From: Gemmatimonadales bacterium
GTDB lineage: Bacteria; Gemmatimonadota; Gemmatimonadetes; Gemmatimonadales; GWC2-71-9
Length of the DNA stretch: 64,000 nucleotides
Assembly: GCA_025934955.1 (NCBI GenBank)
Contig: JAICWE010000004.1
Location: 1 to 64,000, forward strand
Direction: 5' to 3'
Within the stretch, counting starts at the first letter, position 1. Each line of letters starts with the position of its first letter. Positions 7,990 through 17,355 of the stretch are shown here, piece by piece. Made by a program: the position numbers and the translations under genes. Under the pieces are notes generated by a model. It was not told the origin of the DNA, ran no database searches, and saw only the letters and a list, made by a program, of their open reading frames with translations.

Positions 7990-9147
7990 TCAGGCCCCGC
8001 CGCTCAGCACCTGCTCCAGGATCAGCCACCGATTCATCCCGGCGAACTTCTGGTGCATCTTGGTGATCGGCGGCGCCGCGCTGTCGTCTTCCTCGATCTG
8101 CATGTCGGCCAGCGCGACCAGGCCCTCATCCTTGAACTTCCTCAAGCCCCGCTCCAGCGCCATGCCGGCCGTGCGGAAGTTGAAGAGCGTCGAGAACTGG
8201 AGAATGAACCCGAGATCGGCGAGCTGCTGGTTGCTGATCAGCGTGCCGGCCTTCTTCGCCTTTCCGAAGTAGAGTGACGGCGACAGATTGAAGCCGAGCA
8301 TCTGGTCGGGATAGTATTTCCGCACCCCCTCGGCGAACTCCTGCGGCTGCTCCAGCTCCACGTTGTTGAACTCGGGCCAGATCACGTCCACGCCGAGCTC
8401 GGCCGCCTCCCACGCATCCTCGATCGCCATCGTCACGCCGCCCGGCTCCTGATCCGGCAGCGCGCCGTCAATGGAGTCGGTGCGCGCGATGATCACGACG
8501 TCCACGCCGGTCGCCTGCGCCGCCGCCTTGATCGCCTTCAGCTTCGAGAGCCAGTCCTTCCGCGGCACCAGCACCTTGCTCCGCTTCTGCTTGCCGACGT
8601 TGACGATGTGGCCGCAGGTACGGTTGGTCGGATCCTGATTCTCGAGATGCACGCCGGCGGCGCGGGCGCGGATCAGCTCCACCGCCAGCGTGAACGTCTG
8701 GGTCGGCCCGCCGAAGCCCGCCTCCATGTCCACGAACGCCGGCGGCGCGTCCAGCAGCTCCTTGCCGTCGGTATCGTACCAGTGCGTGTTCCGCGCGCCC
8801 TCGATTCCCATCCACATCTCGTGCACCAGCTTCACCATGTCGTGCGACGCGTAGACCCCGATGTCGGGGAACATGCTCTTGGTCGCCGCGAGCTGCCAGC
8901 CGCTGCCGTAGAGCGCCTTGAAGCCGAGCCGGGTCATGATGGCGGCGGTGAAGGCATCGTAGGCGCCGGCGGTGTGGAGATAGGACTTCTTCGCGCGGGC
9001 CTCGTGGAGCAGGCGGCGCAGCTTGAGCGCCGGCTCCTCGCGCTCCGGCGGGGCGAAGAGCTTCGCGAGCTGGTCGGCGGGGTAGGTGCTGTCAGCGGTC
9101 CTGGGACGACCGGCTGTGGAAGGAGCGGGGGTCGCAACCGTGGCCAT
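7990..9147 (-). CDS. aceA: Isocitrate lyase-family protein
   Basis: Member of the isocitrate lyase/PEP mutase superfamily; isocitrate lyase splits isocitrate into glyoxylate and succinate in the glyoxylate shunt. Of 385 residues, ALYGSGWQLAA (78-88), VDMEAGFGG (139-147) and GFNLSPSLYF match isocitrate lyase blocks. The catalytic Cys-Gly-His is kept at 178-180, but the usual KKCGH signature reads NRTCGH here, so 2-methylisocitrate lyase or another activity cannot be excluded. ATG 9147 was chosen because GGAGGATCTCG stands directly before it. A perfect CRP-type palindrome lies 52-71 bases upstream. No malate synthase gene is in the window. Confidence 0.85.
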   Translation of the reverse strand: MATVATPAPSTAGRPRTADSTYPADQLAKLFAPPEREEPALKLRRLLHEARAKKSYLHTAGAYDAFTAAIMTRLGFKALYGSGWQLAATKSMFPDIGVYASHDMVKLVHEMWMGIEGARNTHWYDTDGKELLDAPPAFVDMEAGFGGPTQTFTLAVELIRARAAGVHLENQDPTNRTCGHIVNVGKQKRSKVLVPRKDWLSKLKAIKAAAQATGVDVVIIARTDSIDGALPDQEPGGVTMAIEDAWEAAELGVDVIWPEFNNVELEQPQEFAEGVRKYYPDQMLGFNLSPSLYFGKAKKAGTLISNQQLADLGFILQFSTLFNFRTAGMALERGLRKFKDEGLVALADMQIEEDDSAAPPITKMHQKFAGMNRWLILEQVLSGGA

Positions 9148-9198
9148 CGAGATCCTCCGGGACGTTCGGCTCCTCACCGGGAGCGTCTGCGTTGCCTG

Positions 9199-9218
9199 CT
9201 TGTGAAGCTATTCACAAG
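9199..9218 (-). promoter_or_regulatory. CRP/FNR-family operator upstream of aceA
   Basis: CTTGTGAAGCTATTCACAAG is a perfect 20-base palindrome, and its core TGTGA-N6-TCACA equals the E. coli CRP consensus half sites exactly. It lies 52 bases upstream of the aceA ATG on the minus strand and about 70 bases from the rml promoter on the plus strand. Control of a glyoxylate-shunt gene by a CRP-like protein is well known in other bacteria; whether this organism's regulator senses cAMP is unknown. Confidence 0.7.
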
Positions 9219-9266
9219 CTAATCGCCGTCCGGGGTGATCGCCAGCAACGGCATCGGGCGCTCTGG

Positions 9267-9296
9267 TTGAGGCGACCGAAAAGCCCCCGTTATATT
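9267..9296 (+). promoter_or_regulatory. Sigma70-type promoter of the rml/polysaccharide operon
   Basis: TTGAGG (9267-9272), an 18-base spacer and TATATT (9291-9296) match four and five of six consensus positions. Predicted transcription starts near 9303, leaving a leader of about 59 bases before rmlA at 9362. The genes from 9362 to 23696 overlap or nearly abut, so this promoter may serve the whole block. Confidence 0.6.
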
Positions 9297-9361
9297 AGGC
9301 GGCTGATTCGCAACTACTCCCCGCCGCCAAGGTGGTTCTCGTGTTCGGGTGCAGCTGACGC

Positions 9362-10261
9362 ATGTCGCTCGAGGGAGGTGGTGCGCGCAAGGGCATCGTG
9401 CTCGCGGGCGGCTCGGGGACCCGGCTGTATCCGGTCACGAAGGCGGTCAGCAAGCAGCTCACCCCGGTGTACGACAAGCCGATGATCTACTACCCGCTGT
9501 CCACGCTGATGCTGGGCGGGACGCGGGAGATCCTGCTGATCTCGACCCCGCACGACCTGCCGGCGTTCGAGCGCCTCCTCGGCGATGGCGCGCAGTGGGG
9601 ACTCTCCATCAGCTACGCGGCGCAGCCGTCGCCCGACGGCCTGGCGCAGGCGTTCCTGATCGGCCGTGACTTCGTCGGGACCGCCGACTGCTGCCTGATT
9701 CTGGGCGACAACATCTTCTATGGGCATGACCTGCCGGCGAAGCTGCGCCGGGCCGCCGCCCGGACCGCTGGCGCGACCATTTTCGCCTACCACGTCGGCG
9801 ACCCGAGCGCGTACGGCGTCGTCGAGTTCGATGAGGGCGGTCGGGCGGTGGACATCGTCGAGAAGCCGGCGGCGCCGCGCTCGCAATACGCGGTGACCGG
9901 CCTCTATTACTACGACAACCGGGTGCTCGACATCGCCGCGGCCATTCGCCCCTCGGCGCGGGGCGAGCTGGAGATCACCGACGTCAATCGGCGCTACCTC
10001 GAGCTCGGCGCGCTCCAGGTCGAGCTGCTCGGGCGGGGCACCGCGTGGCTCGACACCGGTACGCACGAGTCGCTGCTGCACGCGAGCCTGTTCATCGAGA
10101 CCATCGAGCAACGACAGGGTCTCAAGATCGCGTGTCTCGAGGAGATCGCATTCCGGCTCGGGTACATCGATGCCGCCGCGGTGGAGCGACTGGCCGCGCC
10201 GCTCTGCGGGAACGCCTACGGACGGTATCTTCTCGACATGCTGCGCGAGCCGGCGTTGTGA
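9362..10261 (+). CDS. rmlA: Glucose-1-phosphate thymidylyltransferase
   Basis: First step of dTDP-L-rhamnose synthesis: joins dTTP and glucose-1-phosphate. The 299-residue protein has the nucleotidyltransferase loop [13 protein letters not shown] at 14-26, [17 protein letters not shown] at 31-47 and LGDNIFYG. Length and motifs are standard for RmlA. It opens the locus, followed by rmlC, rmlD and rmlB, and its stop overlaps the rmlC GTG. Confidence 0.96.
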   Translation: MSLEGGGARKGIVLAGGSGTRLYPVTKAVSKQLTPVYDKPMIYYPLSTLMLGGTREILLISTPHDLPAFERLLGDGAQWGLSISYAAQPSPDGLAQAFLIGRDFVGTADCCLILGDNIFYGHDLPAKLRRAAARTAGATIFAYHVGDPSAYGVVEFDEGGRAVDIVEKPAAPRSQYAVTGLYYYDNRVLDIAAAIRPSARGELEITDVNRRYLELGALQVELLGRGTAWLDTGTHESLLHASLFIETIEQRQGLKIACLEEIAFRLGYIDAAAVERLAAPLCGNAYGRYLLDMLREPAL

Positions 10262-10806
10262 AGCTGGTGCCCACCGACATACCGGATGTTCGCATCGTCG
10301 AGCAGCAGGCGTTCGCCGACTCCCGCGGATTCTTCGTCGAGGTCTGGCACGAGGCGAAGTTCCGCGCGGCCGGACTGGACCTGCGATTCGTCCAGGACAA
10401 TCACAGCCGATCGGTCGCCGGCACGCTGCGGGGGCTGCACTATCAGGTCGAGCAGCCGCAGGGCAAGTTGGTGCGAGCGGTGCGCGGCGCGATCTTCGAT
10501 GTCGCGGTGGACCTCCGGCGCGGCGCCGCGACCTTCGGCCGGTGGGTAGGCATCGAGCTGTCCGACGAGAACCAGCGGCAGCTCTGGGTCCCCCCGGGGT
10601 TCGCGCACGGCTTCCTCGCGCTGAGCGACGTCGCCGACGTCGCCTACAAGTGCACCGCCTTCTACGCCCCTGAGCACGAGCGCACGCTGCGCTGGGACGA
10701 TCCCACCGTCGCCGTCGCGTGGCCGACCGTCGCCGGCCGGCCGCCTCTCCTGTCGGAGAGGGATGCCGGCGGGCTCCTGCTCGATTCCGCACCGCTGTAC
10801 CCGTGA
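10258..10806 (+). CDS. rmlC: dTDP-4-dehydrorhamnose 3,5-epimerase
   Basis: Cupin-fold epimerase, third step of dTDP-L-rhamnose synthesis. The 182 residues include [29 protein letters not shown] with the catalytic His, and [17 protein letters not shown] 10258 makes a GTGA overlap with rmlA; the family starts just here, so the longer frame is discarded. Confidence 0.95.
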   Translation: MKLVPTDIPDVRIVEQQAFADSRGFFVEVWHEAKFRAAGLDLRFVQDNHSRSVAGTLRGLHYQVEQPQGKLVRAVRGAIFDVAVDLRRGAATFGRWVGIELSDENQRQLWVPPGFAHGFLALSDVADVAYKCTAFYAPEHERTLRWDDPTVAVAWPTVAGRPPLLSERDAGGLLLDSAPLYP

Positions 10807-11681
10807 GTACCCCGGCGGGTCGCGTGCTGGTGCTGGGAGGCACCGGGCAGCTCGGGCGGGCGTTGGCGCGTACCGCTCCCGCGACGATCGAGATCGTGAG
10901 GCTCGGCTCGGCGGAGCTCGACGTTCGCGACGCGGCGGCGGTGGGTGCCCGGCTCGAAGCCCTGCGGCCCGGTGTGGTGATCAATGCCGCGGCGTGGACC
11001 GCGGTGGACGCGGCCGAGTCGGCCGCGGGCGCCGCCGCCGCGGTGAACACTGCCGGGGCGGCGCACGTCGCGCGGGCGGCGGAGCGCATCGGGGCGCGGC
11101 TGCTGCAGGTCTCGACCGACTTCGTCTTCGGTGGCGGATGCGGCCGCCCGCTCCGTCCCGACGACCCGGCCGAGCCGCTCAGCGTCTACGGCCGCACCAA
11201 GCGGGATGGCGAGGCGGCGGCGCTGGGCGAGACGGCGGGCCGCGCCTGCGTCGTGCGCACGGCATGGCTGTATGAGGTCGGGGGTCACAACTTCGTCGCG
11301 ACCATGCTGCGCATCATGCGGGAGCGGGAGAGCGTCTCCGTAGTGTCCGATCAGGTCGGCACGCCCACCTGGGCGCGCTCGCTGGCCACGGCCCTCTGGC
11401 GCTTCGCGGAGCGACCCGATCTCGCCGGCGTGTTCCACTGGACCGACGCCGGCGTCGCGAGCTGGTACGACTTCGCGGTCGCGATCCAGGAGGAGGCGTT
11501 GGCCACCGGCCAACTCACCCGGGCGGTGCCGGTGCTGGCGATCCGCACGGCGGAGTACCCGACCGCTGCGCGCCGCCCCGCGTACAGCGTGCTCGACGGC
11601 AGCGCCAGCTGGCGCGCGCTGGATCTCCGCCCGGCGCATTGGCGGGTCAATCTGCGGCGTATGCTCGAGGAGATGGCTTGA
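10803..11681 (+). CDS. rmlD: dTDP-4-dehydrorhamnose reductase
   Basis: Last step of dTDP-L-rhamnose synthesis, NAD(P)H-dependent reduction at C4. The extended-SDR nucleotide motif GGTGQLG is at 12-18, followed by NAAAWTAVDAAES, STDFVFGG, and the YGRTKRDGE active-site Tyr/Lys. 292 residues is the usual size. It starts at GTG 10803 (GTGA overlap with rmlC) and overlaps the TTG start of rmlB. Confidence 0.95.
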   Translation: MSTPAGRVLVLGGTGQLGRALARTAPATIEIVRLGSAELDVRDAAAVGARLEALRPGVVINAAAWTAVDAAESAAGAAAAVNTAGAAHVARAAERIGARLLQVSTDFVFGGGCGRPLRPDDPAEPLSVYGRTKRDGEAAALGETAGRACVVRTAWLYEVGGHNFVATMLRIMRERESVSVVSDQVGTPTWARSLATALWRFAERPDLAGVFHWTDAGVASWYDFAVAIQEEALATGQLTRAVPVLAIRTAEYPTAARRPAYSVLDGSASWRALDLRPAHWRVNLRRMLEEMA

Positions 11682-12784
11682 GGCACCTGCTCGTCACCGG
11701 CGCGGCCGGGTTCATCGGGGCCAACTTCGTGCGCTACTGGCTGGAGCGCCGGCCGGATGACGACGTGCTCGGGCTCGATGCGCTGACCTACGCCGGCAAC
11801 CGCGCGAGTCTGCCGCCGGACGGGCACCCCGGGTTCCGCTTCGTGCACGCCGACATCCTCGACGAGGCGGCGATCGAGCGGCTCATGCAGGCGCACGCCA
11901 TTGACACGATCGTGCATTTCGCCGCCGAGTCGCACGTGGACCGATCGATTCACGGGCCCGATGCCTTCGTGCGGACGAACATCGTCGGCACGCACGCGCT
12001 GCTCAAGGTGGCGCGACGGGTATGGCTCGACGGCGGCGACCCCGGTCCACGCCGCTTCCACCACGTCTCCACCGACGAGGTGTTCGGCTCGCTCGGCCCG
12101 GCCGATCCGCGCTTCACCGAAGCGACGCCGTTCGCGCCGAACTCGCCGTACGCCGCCAGCAAGGCGGCGGCCGACCACTTGGTGCGCAGCTACCACCAGA
12201 CGTTCGGCTTGCCGGTGACGACGACGAACTGCTCCAACAACTACGGGCCCTATCAGTTTCCCGAGAAGCTGATTCCGCTGATGCTGGTGAATGCACTGGA
12301 GGGCCGGCCGCTGCCGGTCTACGGGGATGGCGGCAACGTACGGGACTGGCTGTTCGTGACGGATCACTGCCGCGCGATCGAGCTCGCGCTCGACCACGGG
12401 CGCGCGGGCGAGACCTATGCGGTGGGCGGACACAACGAGTGGACCAACATCGCCATCGTGCGCCTGCTCTGCCGGCTGCTGGACGAGTCGTTCGGCGCGA
12501 ACCCCGCGCTGCGGCGGCGCTTCGCCCGCTGTCCCGCGGCCCGGGGCGACTCGTGTGAGCGGCTGATCGCCTTCGTGGCGGACCGGCTCGGGCACGACCG
12601 GCGCTACGCGATCGACGCCGCGAAGGCCGAGCGCGCGCTGGGCTTCGTGCCGCAGGAGACGTTCGAGAGCGGCATCGGGAAGACGATCACCTGGTACCTC
12701 GAGCACGAGAGCTGGTGGCGCTCGGTGATGGACGGCAGTTATCGGGCATGGGTGGAGCAGCACTACGGCCGGGAGTCGGCGTGA
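11678..12784 (+). CDS. rmlB: dTDP-glucose 4,6-dehydratase
   Basis: Second step of dTDP-L-rhamnose synthesis. The 368-residue protein has GAAGFIG at 8-14, HFAAESHVDRSI, STDEVFG, the YAASK catalytic motif and NCSNNYGPYQFPEKLIPL, all typical of RmlB. TTG 11678 is the likely start: it overlaps the rmlD stop (TTGA) and places the Rossmann motif at the correct distance. Codons 280-300 contain a short insertion (ARCPAARGDSCERL). Confidence 0.95.
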   Translation: MRHLLVTGAAGFIGANFVRYWLERRPDDDVLGLDALTYAGNRASLPPDGHPGFRFVHADILDEAAIERLMQAHAIDTIVHFAAESHVDRSIHGPDAFVRTNIVGTHALLKVARRVWLDGGDPGPRRFHHVSTDEVFGSLGPADPRFTEATPFAPNSPYAASKAAADHLVRSYHQTFGLPVTTTNCSNNYGPYQFPEKLIPLMLVNALEGRPLPVYGDGGNVRDWLFVTDHCRAIELALDHGRAGETYAVGGHNEWTNIAIVRLLCRLLDESFGANPALRRRFARCPAARGDSCERLIAFVADRLGHDRRYAIDAAKAERALGFVPQETFESGIGKTITWYLEHESWWRSVMDGSYRAWVEQHYGRESA

Positions 12785-14259
12785 CGGGGCCTGCGGGCGG
12801 GACGGCCGGGCGGCTGCATGCCCGGAGTGTGATCGATGCGCTTCACCTCGGTCCGGTCGCGCCCAGCGGCGACGACGAGGTGGACCGGGCGCGCGAGCGA
12901 CACCGGCGGGTTTTCCTGACCGGCCTCGCGGCAGGCGTGGCGCGCGGCACGCGACTCCTGACCGCCCTCATCTCAGTGCCGCTGACGATCGGCTACCTCG
13001 GCACCGAGCGGTACGGGTTGTGGGTCGCGATCGCGTCGCTGCTCGCGATGCTCGCCTTTGCCGACCTCGGGATCGGCAACGGACTGCTGAACGTGATCGC
13101 GGAGGCGCACGGGCGCGACGACCGAGCGTTGGCCGCGCGCTACGTGTCGAGTGCGTTCTTCTTCCTGCTCGCCCTCGCGACCGTGCTCGGCGGGCTGCTC
13201 GCGGCGAGCTATCACGCAATTCATTGGGCCGGTTTGTTCAACGTGACGTCGCCGCTCGCCGCCGAGGAGGCCGGGCCGGCCGCCGCCGTGTTCCTCGGGT
13301 GCTTTCTGGTCGGCCTCCCGCTCGGCGTGGTGCAGCGGGTTCAGCTCGGCTATCAGGAGGGCTTCCGGGCAAGCTTGTGGGAAGCGCTCGGCAGCGCCAT
13401 CGGATTGGCGGGCGTGCTGGTCGCGATCGTACTACATGCGGGGCTGCCACTCCTGGTGCTCGCGATGGCGGGCGGTCCGGTCGCCGCTCTCGCGATGAAC
13501 GGCATCGTGCTCTTCGGGCGCCAGCGCCCGTGGTTGCGTCCGCGTCTTCGGCTGGCGGCACGCGACTCGGCGGTTCGCGTGCTGCGGCTCGGCGTGCTCT
13601 TCTTCATCCTGCAGGTGGTGATGGCGCTGGCGTTCTATTCCGACAGCTTCGTGGTGGCGCGGCTCTTCGGCGCCGGAACGGTCGCCCGGTACGCGGTGCC
13701 GGCCAAGCTGTTCGACATGGTCACGATGCTCAGCGCCATGCTGCTGACGCCGCTATGGCCGGCGTACGGCGAGGCGATCACGCGGGGCGACCATGCCTGG
13801 GTGCGGCGCACGCTGCTGCGCTCCATCGGCGGGGTCCTGGTGCTCACCGTAAGCGCCGGCGTGGTGCTTATCGCCATCGGTCCGATGGCGGTGCGGATCT
13901 GGGCGGGTCCGGCGGTCGTCCCTACTCGCGCGCTGCTGCTCGCGCTGGCCGCGTGGAACATTCTGAGCAATCTGGGCTCCGCCGTCGCGATGTTTCTGAA
14001 CGGCGCGGGGAGACTCCGGTTCCAGGTCGCCGCCGCGGTCGCGCTCGCGGTCACCGCCATCAGCCTCAAGGTCGTGCTGGGCCGCGCACTCGGCCTGCCG
14101 GGCCTGGCGTGGGGGACCGCGCTGGCATATCTGATCACGGTCGCGCTGCCGTGCGCGATCTACGTCCCGCGGGTCGCCGCCCGCTTCCGGCAGGCGCCGG
14201 CCGGGCCGCCGACCGGTCCGCCGACCGGGCCGCCGGCGGACGCGATGCTGCCGGCATGA
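12781..14259 (+). CDS. Wzx-type oligosaccharide flippase
   Basis: An integral membrane protein of 492 residues with about 12 hydrophobic helices after a charged N-terminus of roughly 45 residues. The first helix region (RGTRLLTALISVPLTIGYLG) and the GLWVAIASL pattern are those of the MATE/MOP flippase superfamily used for undecaprenyl-linked repeat units. The C-terminus carries a short Pro-rich repeat, GPPTGPPTGPP. GTG 12781 overlaps rmlB (GTGA). Together with the Wzy-like gene at 18217 it indicates a Wzx/Wzy-dependent pathway. Confidence 0.85.
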   Translation: MTGPAGGTAGRLHARSVIDALHLGPVAPSGDDEVDRARERHRRVFLTGLAAGVARGTRLLTALISVPLTIGYLGTERYGLWVAIASLLAMLAFADLGIGNGLLNVIAEAHGRDDRALAARYVSSAFFFLLALATVLGGLLAASYHAIHWAGLFNVTSPLAAEEAGPAAAVFLGCFLVGLPLGVVQRVQLGYQEGFRASLWEALGSAIGLAGVLVAIVLHAGLPLLVLAMAGGPVAALAMNGIVLFGRQRPWLRPRLRLAARDSAVRVLRLGVLFFILQVVMALAFYSDSFVVARLFGAGTVARYAVPAKLFDMVTMLSAMLLTPLWPAYGEAITRGDHAWVRRTLLRSIGGVLVLTVSAGVVLIAIGPMAVRIWAGPAVVPTRALLLALAAWNILSNLGSAVAMFLNGAGRLRFQVAAAVALAVTAISLKVVLGRALGLPGLAWGTALAYLITVALPCAIYVPRVAARFRQAPAGPPTGPPTGPPADAMLPA

Positions 14260-15083
14260 TGACCCTCGACGAGGCGGTGAGGTTTCTCCGCGCCTCGCCG
14301 ACGCACAGCGCGCTGGTGCGCGACGCGTATCTCGGCCGCGACGTCGTCGCGTCGGCGGAGCGCTTCGCCGCGTCGGCTGAGTTTGCTGCGATCCGCGCAT
14401 TGCTGCCATCGCTGGACGACGCGGTGGTCGTCGATGTCGGTGCCGGATGCGGCATCGCCTCGTACGCCTTTGCGGCGGCCGGGGCGGGCCGGGTGTACGC
14501 CGTCGAGCCCGATCCGAGCGACGAGGTTGGCTCCGGTGCGATCCGGCGACTCCCACCGGGCCTGCCGATCACCCGCGTGGCCGCGTTCGGGGAATCCCTG
14601 CCGCTGCGGGACGGTGTCGCGGACATCGTGTTCGCCAGGCAGGTGCTTCACCACACGCGCGATCTCCCCCTGGTTCTGCGCGAGTCGGCGCGCCTGCTGC
14701 GGCGCGGGGGAATCTTTCTCGCCTGCCGCGAGCACGTGGTCCGTGACGACCGGGAGCTCGCGACCTTTCTTGCCGGGCACCCGGTGCACCAGCTCGCCGG
14801 CGGGGAGAATGCATACCGGCTGGACGAGTACATCGCCGCCATCCGCAGCGCCGGCCTCCAACTCGACCGCGTACTCGGCCCCTGGGACTCGGTGATGAAT
14901 GCATTTCCGGCCGTGCGGAGCACCAGCGAACTGGAGCGGCTGCCGCGGCAGCTGCTACGGCGGCGATTCGGGCCGCTGGGCGGGCTGGCGCACGCTCTGC
15001 CGGGCGTGCCGGCGCTGGTGCGCCGCCGGCTCGGCCGCTCGGTGCCCGGGCGCATGTATTCGTTCTCTGCGCGCAGGCTCTAG
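14256..15083 (+). CDS. Class I SAM-dependent methyltransferase
   Basis: A 275-residue methyltransferase. The SAM-binding loop DVGAGCGIASY is at 60-70, an acidic residue follows (AVEPD), and the ARQVLHHTRDLP stretch is the motif IV/V region of Methyltransf_11 proteins. The substrate is unknown; from its position it may methylate a sugar of the repeat unit or cap the chain. The start forms an ATGA overlap with the flippase. Confidence 0.8.
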   Translation: MMTLDEAVRFLRASPTHSALVRDAYLGRDVVASAERFAASAEFAAIRALLPSLDDAVVVDVGAGCGIASYAFAAAGAGRVYAVEPDPSDEVGSGAIRRLPPGLPITRVAAFGESLPLRDGVADIVFARQVLHHTRDLPLVLRESARLLRRGGIFLACREHVVRDDRELATFLAGHPVHQLAGGENAYRLDEYIAAIRSAGLQLDRVLGPWDSVMNAFPAVRSTSELERLPRQLLRRRFGPLGGLAHALPGVPALVRRRLGRSVPGRMYSFSARRL

Positions 15084-15085
15084 CG

Positions 15086-16180
15086 GTGCCGCGGATCGCG
15101 TTCGACGATCAGGTCTTCTCGCTTCAGACGCACGGCGGCATCTCGCGATACTTCGTGGAGCTTCATCGTCGGCTGCGTGCGGGGTCGGACTTCGAGGCCG
15201 AGCTGCTGGCGGGCTTCCATCGGAACGCGCATGTTCGCGACCTGGAGTCCGCGGGTGTCATGGGAATCTTCACCCCGCGGTTCCCCGGGGGTGAGCGGGT
15301 GCGCCGGAGAGTCAATCGGGAGCTCGCCTCCGGCTGGCTGCGCGCGCGGCGACCCGACATCGTGCACGAGACCTACTACACCCGTTCGCCGCGCGGCTCC
15401 CGTCGGACGTGTCGAGTGGTGACCGTATACGACATGATCCACGAGCGACTGCCCCGGCACTTTCCGCGGCACGACCGCACCGCGGCGGCGAAAGCGGCCG
15501 CGGTGCGTCGGGCGGACCACGTCGTCTGCATCTCCCAGCGCACCCGCGACGACCTGATCGAGATACTCGAGGTCCCGGCGGAGCGCACCTCGGTGGTGTA
15601 TCTCGGATGCAGCGTGACGGCCGCCCCCCAGCCGCCCCCTCCGGTGGCGGGACCGTACGTGCTGTTCGTCGGTCCGCGCGGTGGCTACAAGAACTTTCCG
15701 CACCTGCTCGAAGCCTATGCCGCCAGCGGCCTCGCGGCGGGCGGGGTGGCGCTGGTCTGTGCCGGTGGCGACCGGCTGAGTGCCGAGGAGCGACGTCGCG
15801 TCATGGAGCTGCAGATCGACCCGCGTCTGGTGTCCCAGAGCCCCGTGGACGACGCCGCACTTGCGAGCCTCTACGCCCACGCCTCTTTGCTGGCGTATCC
15901 CTCGCTCTACGAGGGCTTCGGGATCCCGCCGCTCGAGGCCATGGCGCATGGCTGTCCCGTTGTCTGCAGCCGCGCGGGATCGCTGCCCGAGGTGGTCGGT
16001 GACGCCGCAGAGCTCGTGGATCCGCTGGATGTGGCCGAGCTTGCCCGGGCGCTCGAGCGGGTCTGTGAGGATGCGGAGCGCGCCGCCGAGTTGCGCCGTT
16101 GCGGCCTGCTCCGTGCGGCCCGCTTCTCCTGGGATCGCAGCGCGGCGGCAAGTCTCGGCGTGTACCGGGCGCTGGCCTGA
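15086..16180 (+). CDS. GT4-type glycosyltransferase
   Basis: Predicted GT-B fold retaining transferase of 364 residues. The N-terminus has the donor-side loop THGGISRYFVEL, the middle has VTVYDMIHERLP, VCISQRTRDDLI and YVLFVGPRGGYKN, and the C-terminal nucleotide-sugar site has YPSLYEGFGIPPLEAMAHG with the EX7E glutamates. Similar to mannosyl- or rhamnosyltransferases of surface polysaccharide loci; sugar specificity is not predictable. Start GTG 15086 comes 2 bases after the methyltransferase stop. Confidence 0.85.
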   Translation: MPRIAFDDQVFSLQTHGGISRYFVELHRRLRAGSDFEAELLAGFHRNAHVRDLESAGVMGIFTPRFPGGERVRRRVNRELASGWLRARRPDIVHETYYTRSPRGSRRTCRVVTVYDMIHERLPRHFPRHDRTAAAKAAAVRRADHVVCISQRTRDDLIEILEVPAERTSVVYLGCSVTAAPQPPPPVAGPYVLFVGPRGGYKNFPHLLEAYAASGLAAGGVALVCAGGDRLSAEERRRVMELQIDPRLVSQSPVDDAALASLYAHASLLAYPSLYEGFGIPPLEAMAHGCPVVCSRAGSLPEVVGDAAELVDPLDVAELARALERVCEDAERAAELRRCGLLRAARFSWDRSAAASLGVYRALA

Positions 16181-17355
16181 TGATGCGACAACCGGTGGAC
16201 CCGTCGCGCTGGCTAAAGCTGCGGGATTGCCTCACGCCCGAGGAGCGCCCGGAATCGGCGACCGAGATCCCGTTAGGCGCACCGGCGGTCGGGGCGTACC
16301 GGGCCGGGTGGTCCCCGGTCGCGCGCTGGCGCGGTACCGCCGTGGACGGAGCGTCGTGCGTCGTCGAGCTGCGCGACGCGTGGGACGACATGGTGCTCCG
16401 ACAGCACCTGGTGGACCACGTCGCAGCTGACGGCCGGCCGCGGCGTGGCGCGGCGGCAGACCGGCTGATTCTGCTATACGCATGCGAGGAGCGCGTCGGG
16501 CTCGGCTCGATGCGGCGCAACTCGGTTCCACCGCGGCTGATCGTCGGGCCCTGGCGGGAGGTGCACCAGGTGTACGTCCCCCAGCCGCTGGTCCGGAGCG
16601 GCGCATCGGCGACGGGCCCGGCGCTGCCGCGCCTGGAGGCGCCGCTGCTCTCCCTCATTACGGTCGTGCTGAACGGGGCGGCGACGCTCGAGCAAACGGT
16701 GCAGTCGGTGCTGCCGTGGTGCGGCACCTCGGTGGAGTACCTCGTGATCGACGGTGCATCCACCGATGGCACGGTCGGGATCATCCGCCGCTACGAGGGC
16801 GACGCGATCCGCTGGGTGAGCGAGCTGGACGCCGGGATCTACGATGGCATGAACCGCGGATGGCGGCTCGCGCGCGGACACTTCGTCGGCTTCCTCGGGG
16901 GGGACGACATCCTGTTGGACCTCCCACTCGAAGCGCTGCGCGCGACCCGCGAGCGCGGTTCCGACCTGGTCTACGGTGACGTACGGCTGAGCGACGGGCG
17001 GCGCTTCCGAAGCCGCTACGGCGCCGGCCTTCGATTCGACAACACGCTGCACCACCAGGGCCTGTTCACGCGACGCGGGCTGAGCGCCGAGGGCCCGTTC
17101 GACCTGCGTTTCCGCACCTTTGCAGATTTCGATCTGAATCAGCGGCTGTATCGTCGCGGCGCGCGGGCAGCGGCCGCGGATACCGTGGTCGCGTACTTCC
17201 GCGTGAGTGGGGCAAGCGGCCGGGGCAGTCGCGCCGAGTTGCTGGACGTCGTGCGGCAGAACTTCGGCGGCGCCGCCGTGGTGCTGGCGCGGCTGGGCGG
17301 AAAGCTGCGCGGCGCGCGCGCGCGTTTGCGCCGACTCGCGAGGCGCCGTGGGTGA
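16180..17355 (+). CDS. GT2-type glycosyltransferase with extra N-terminal domain
   Basis: The catalytic GT-A domain occupies about residues 155-360: LSLITVVLN, DGASTDGT at 191-198, and GFLGGDDILLD with the acidic metal-binding pair. It resembles WcaA/PGL-like family 2 transferases acting on undecaprenyl-linked acceptors. Residues 1-150 are an additional region without a recognised motif (WREVHQVYVPQPL near its end), unusual for GT2 enzymes of about 250 residues; it might be an acceptor-binding or partner domain. ATG 16180 overlaps the previous stop by one base. Confidence 0.82.
   Translation: MMRQPVDPSRWLKLRDCLTPEERPESATEIPLGAPAVGAYRAGWSPVARWRGTAVDGASCVVELRDAWDDMVLRQHLVDHVAADGRPRRGAAADRLILLYACEERVGLGSMRRNSVPPRLIVGPWREVHQVYVPQPLVRSGASATGPALPRLEAPLLSLITVVLNGAATLEQTVQSVLPWCGTSVEYLVIDGASTDGTVGIIRRYEGDAIRWVSELDAGIYDGMNRGWRLARGHFVGFLGGDDILLDLPLEALRATRERGSDLVYGDVRLSDGRRFRSRYGAGLRFDNTLHHQGLFTRRGLSAEGPFDLRFRTFADFDLNQRLYRRGARAAAADTVVAYFRVSGASGRGSRAELLDVVRQNFGGAAVVLARLGGKLRGARARLRRLARRRG

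Noticed and set aside
14193-14250. Pro-rich tandem repeat at the flippase C-terminus as a functional repeat
   Set aside because: Only two and a half GPPT units; too short to claim more than a low-complexity tail.
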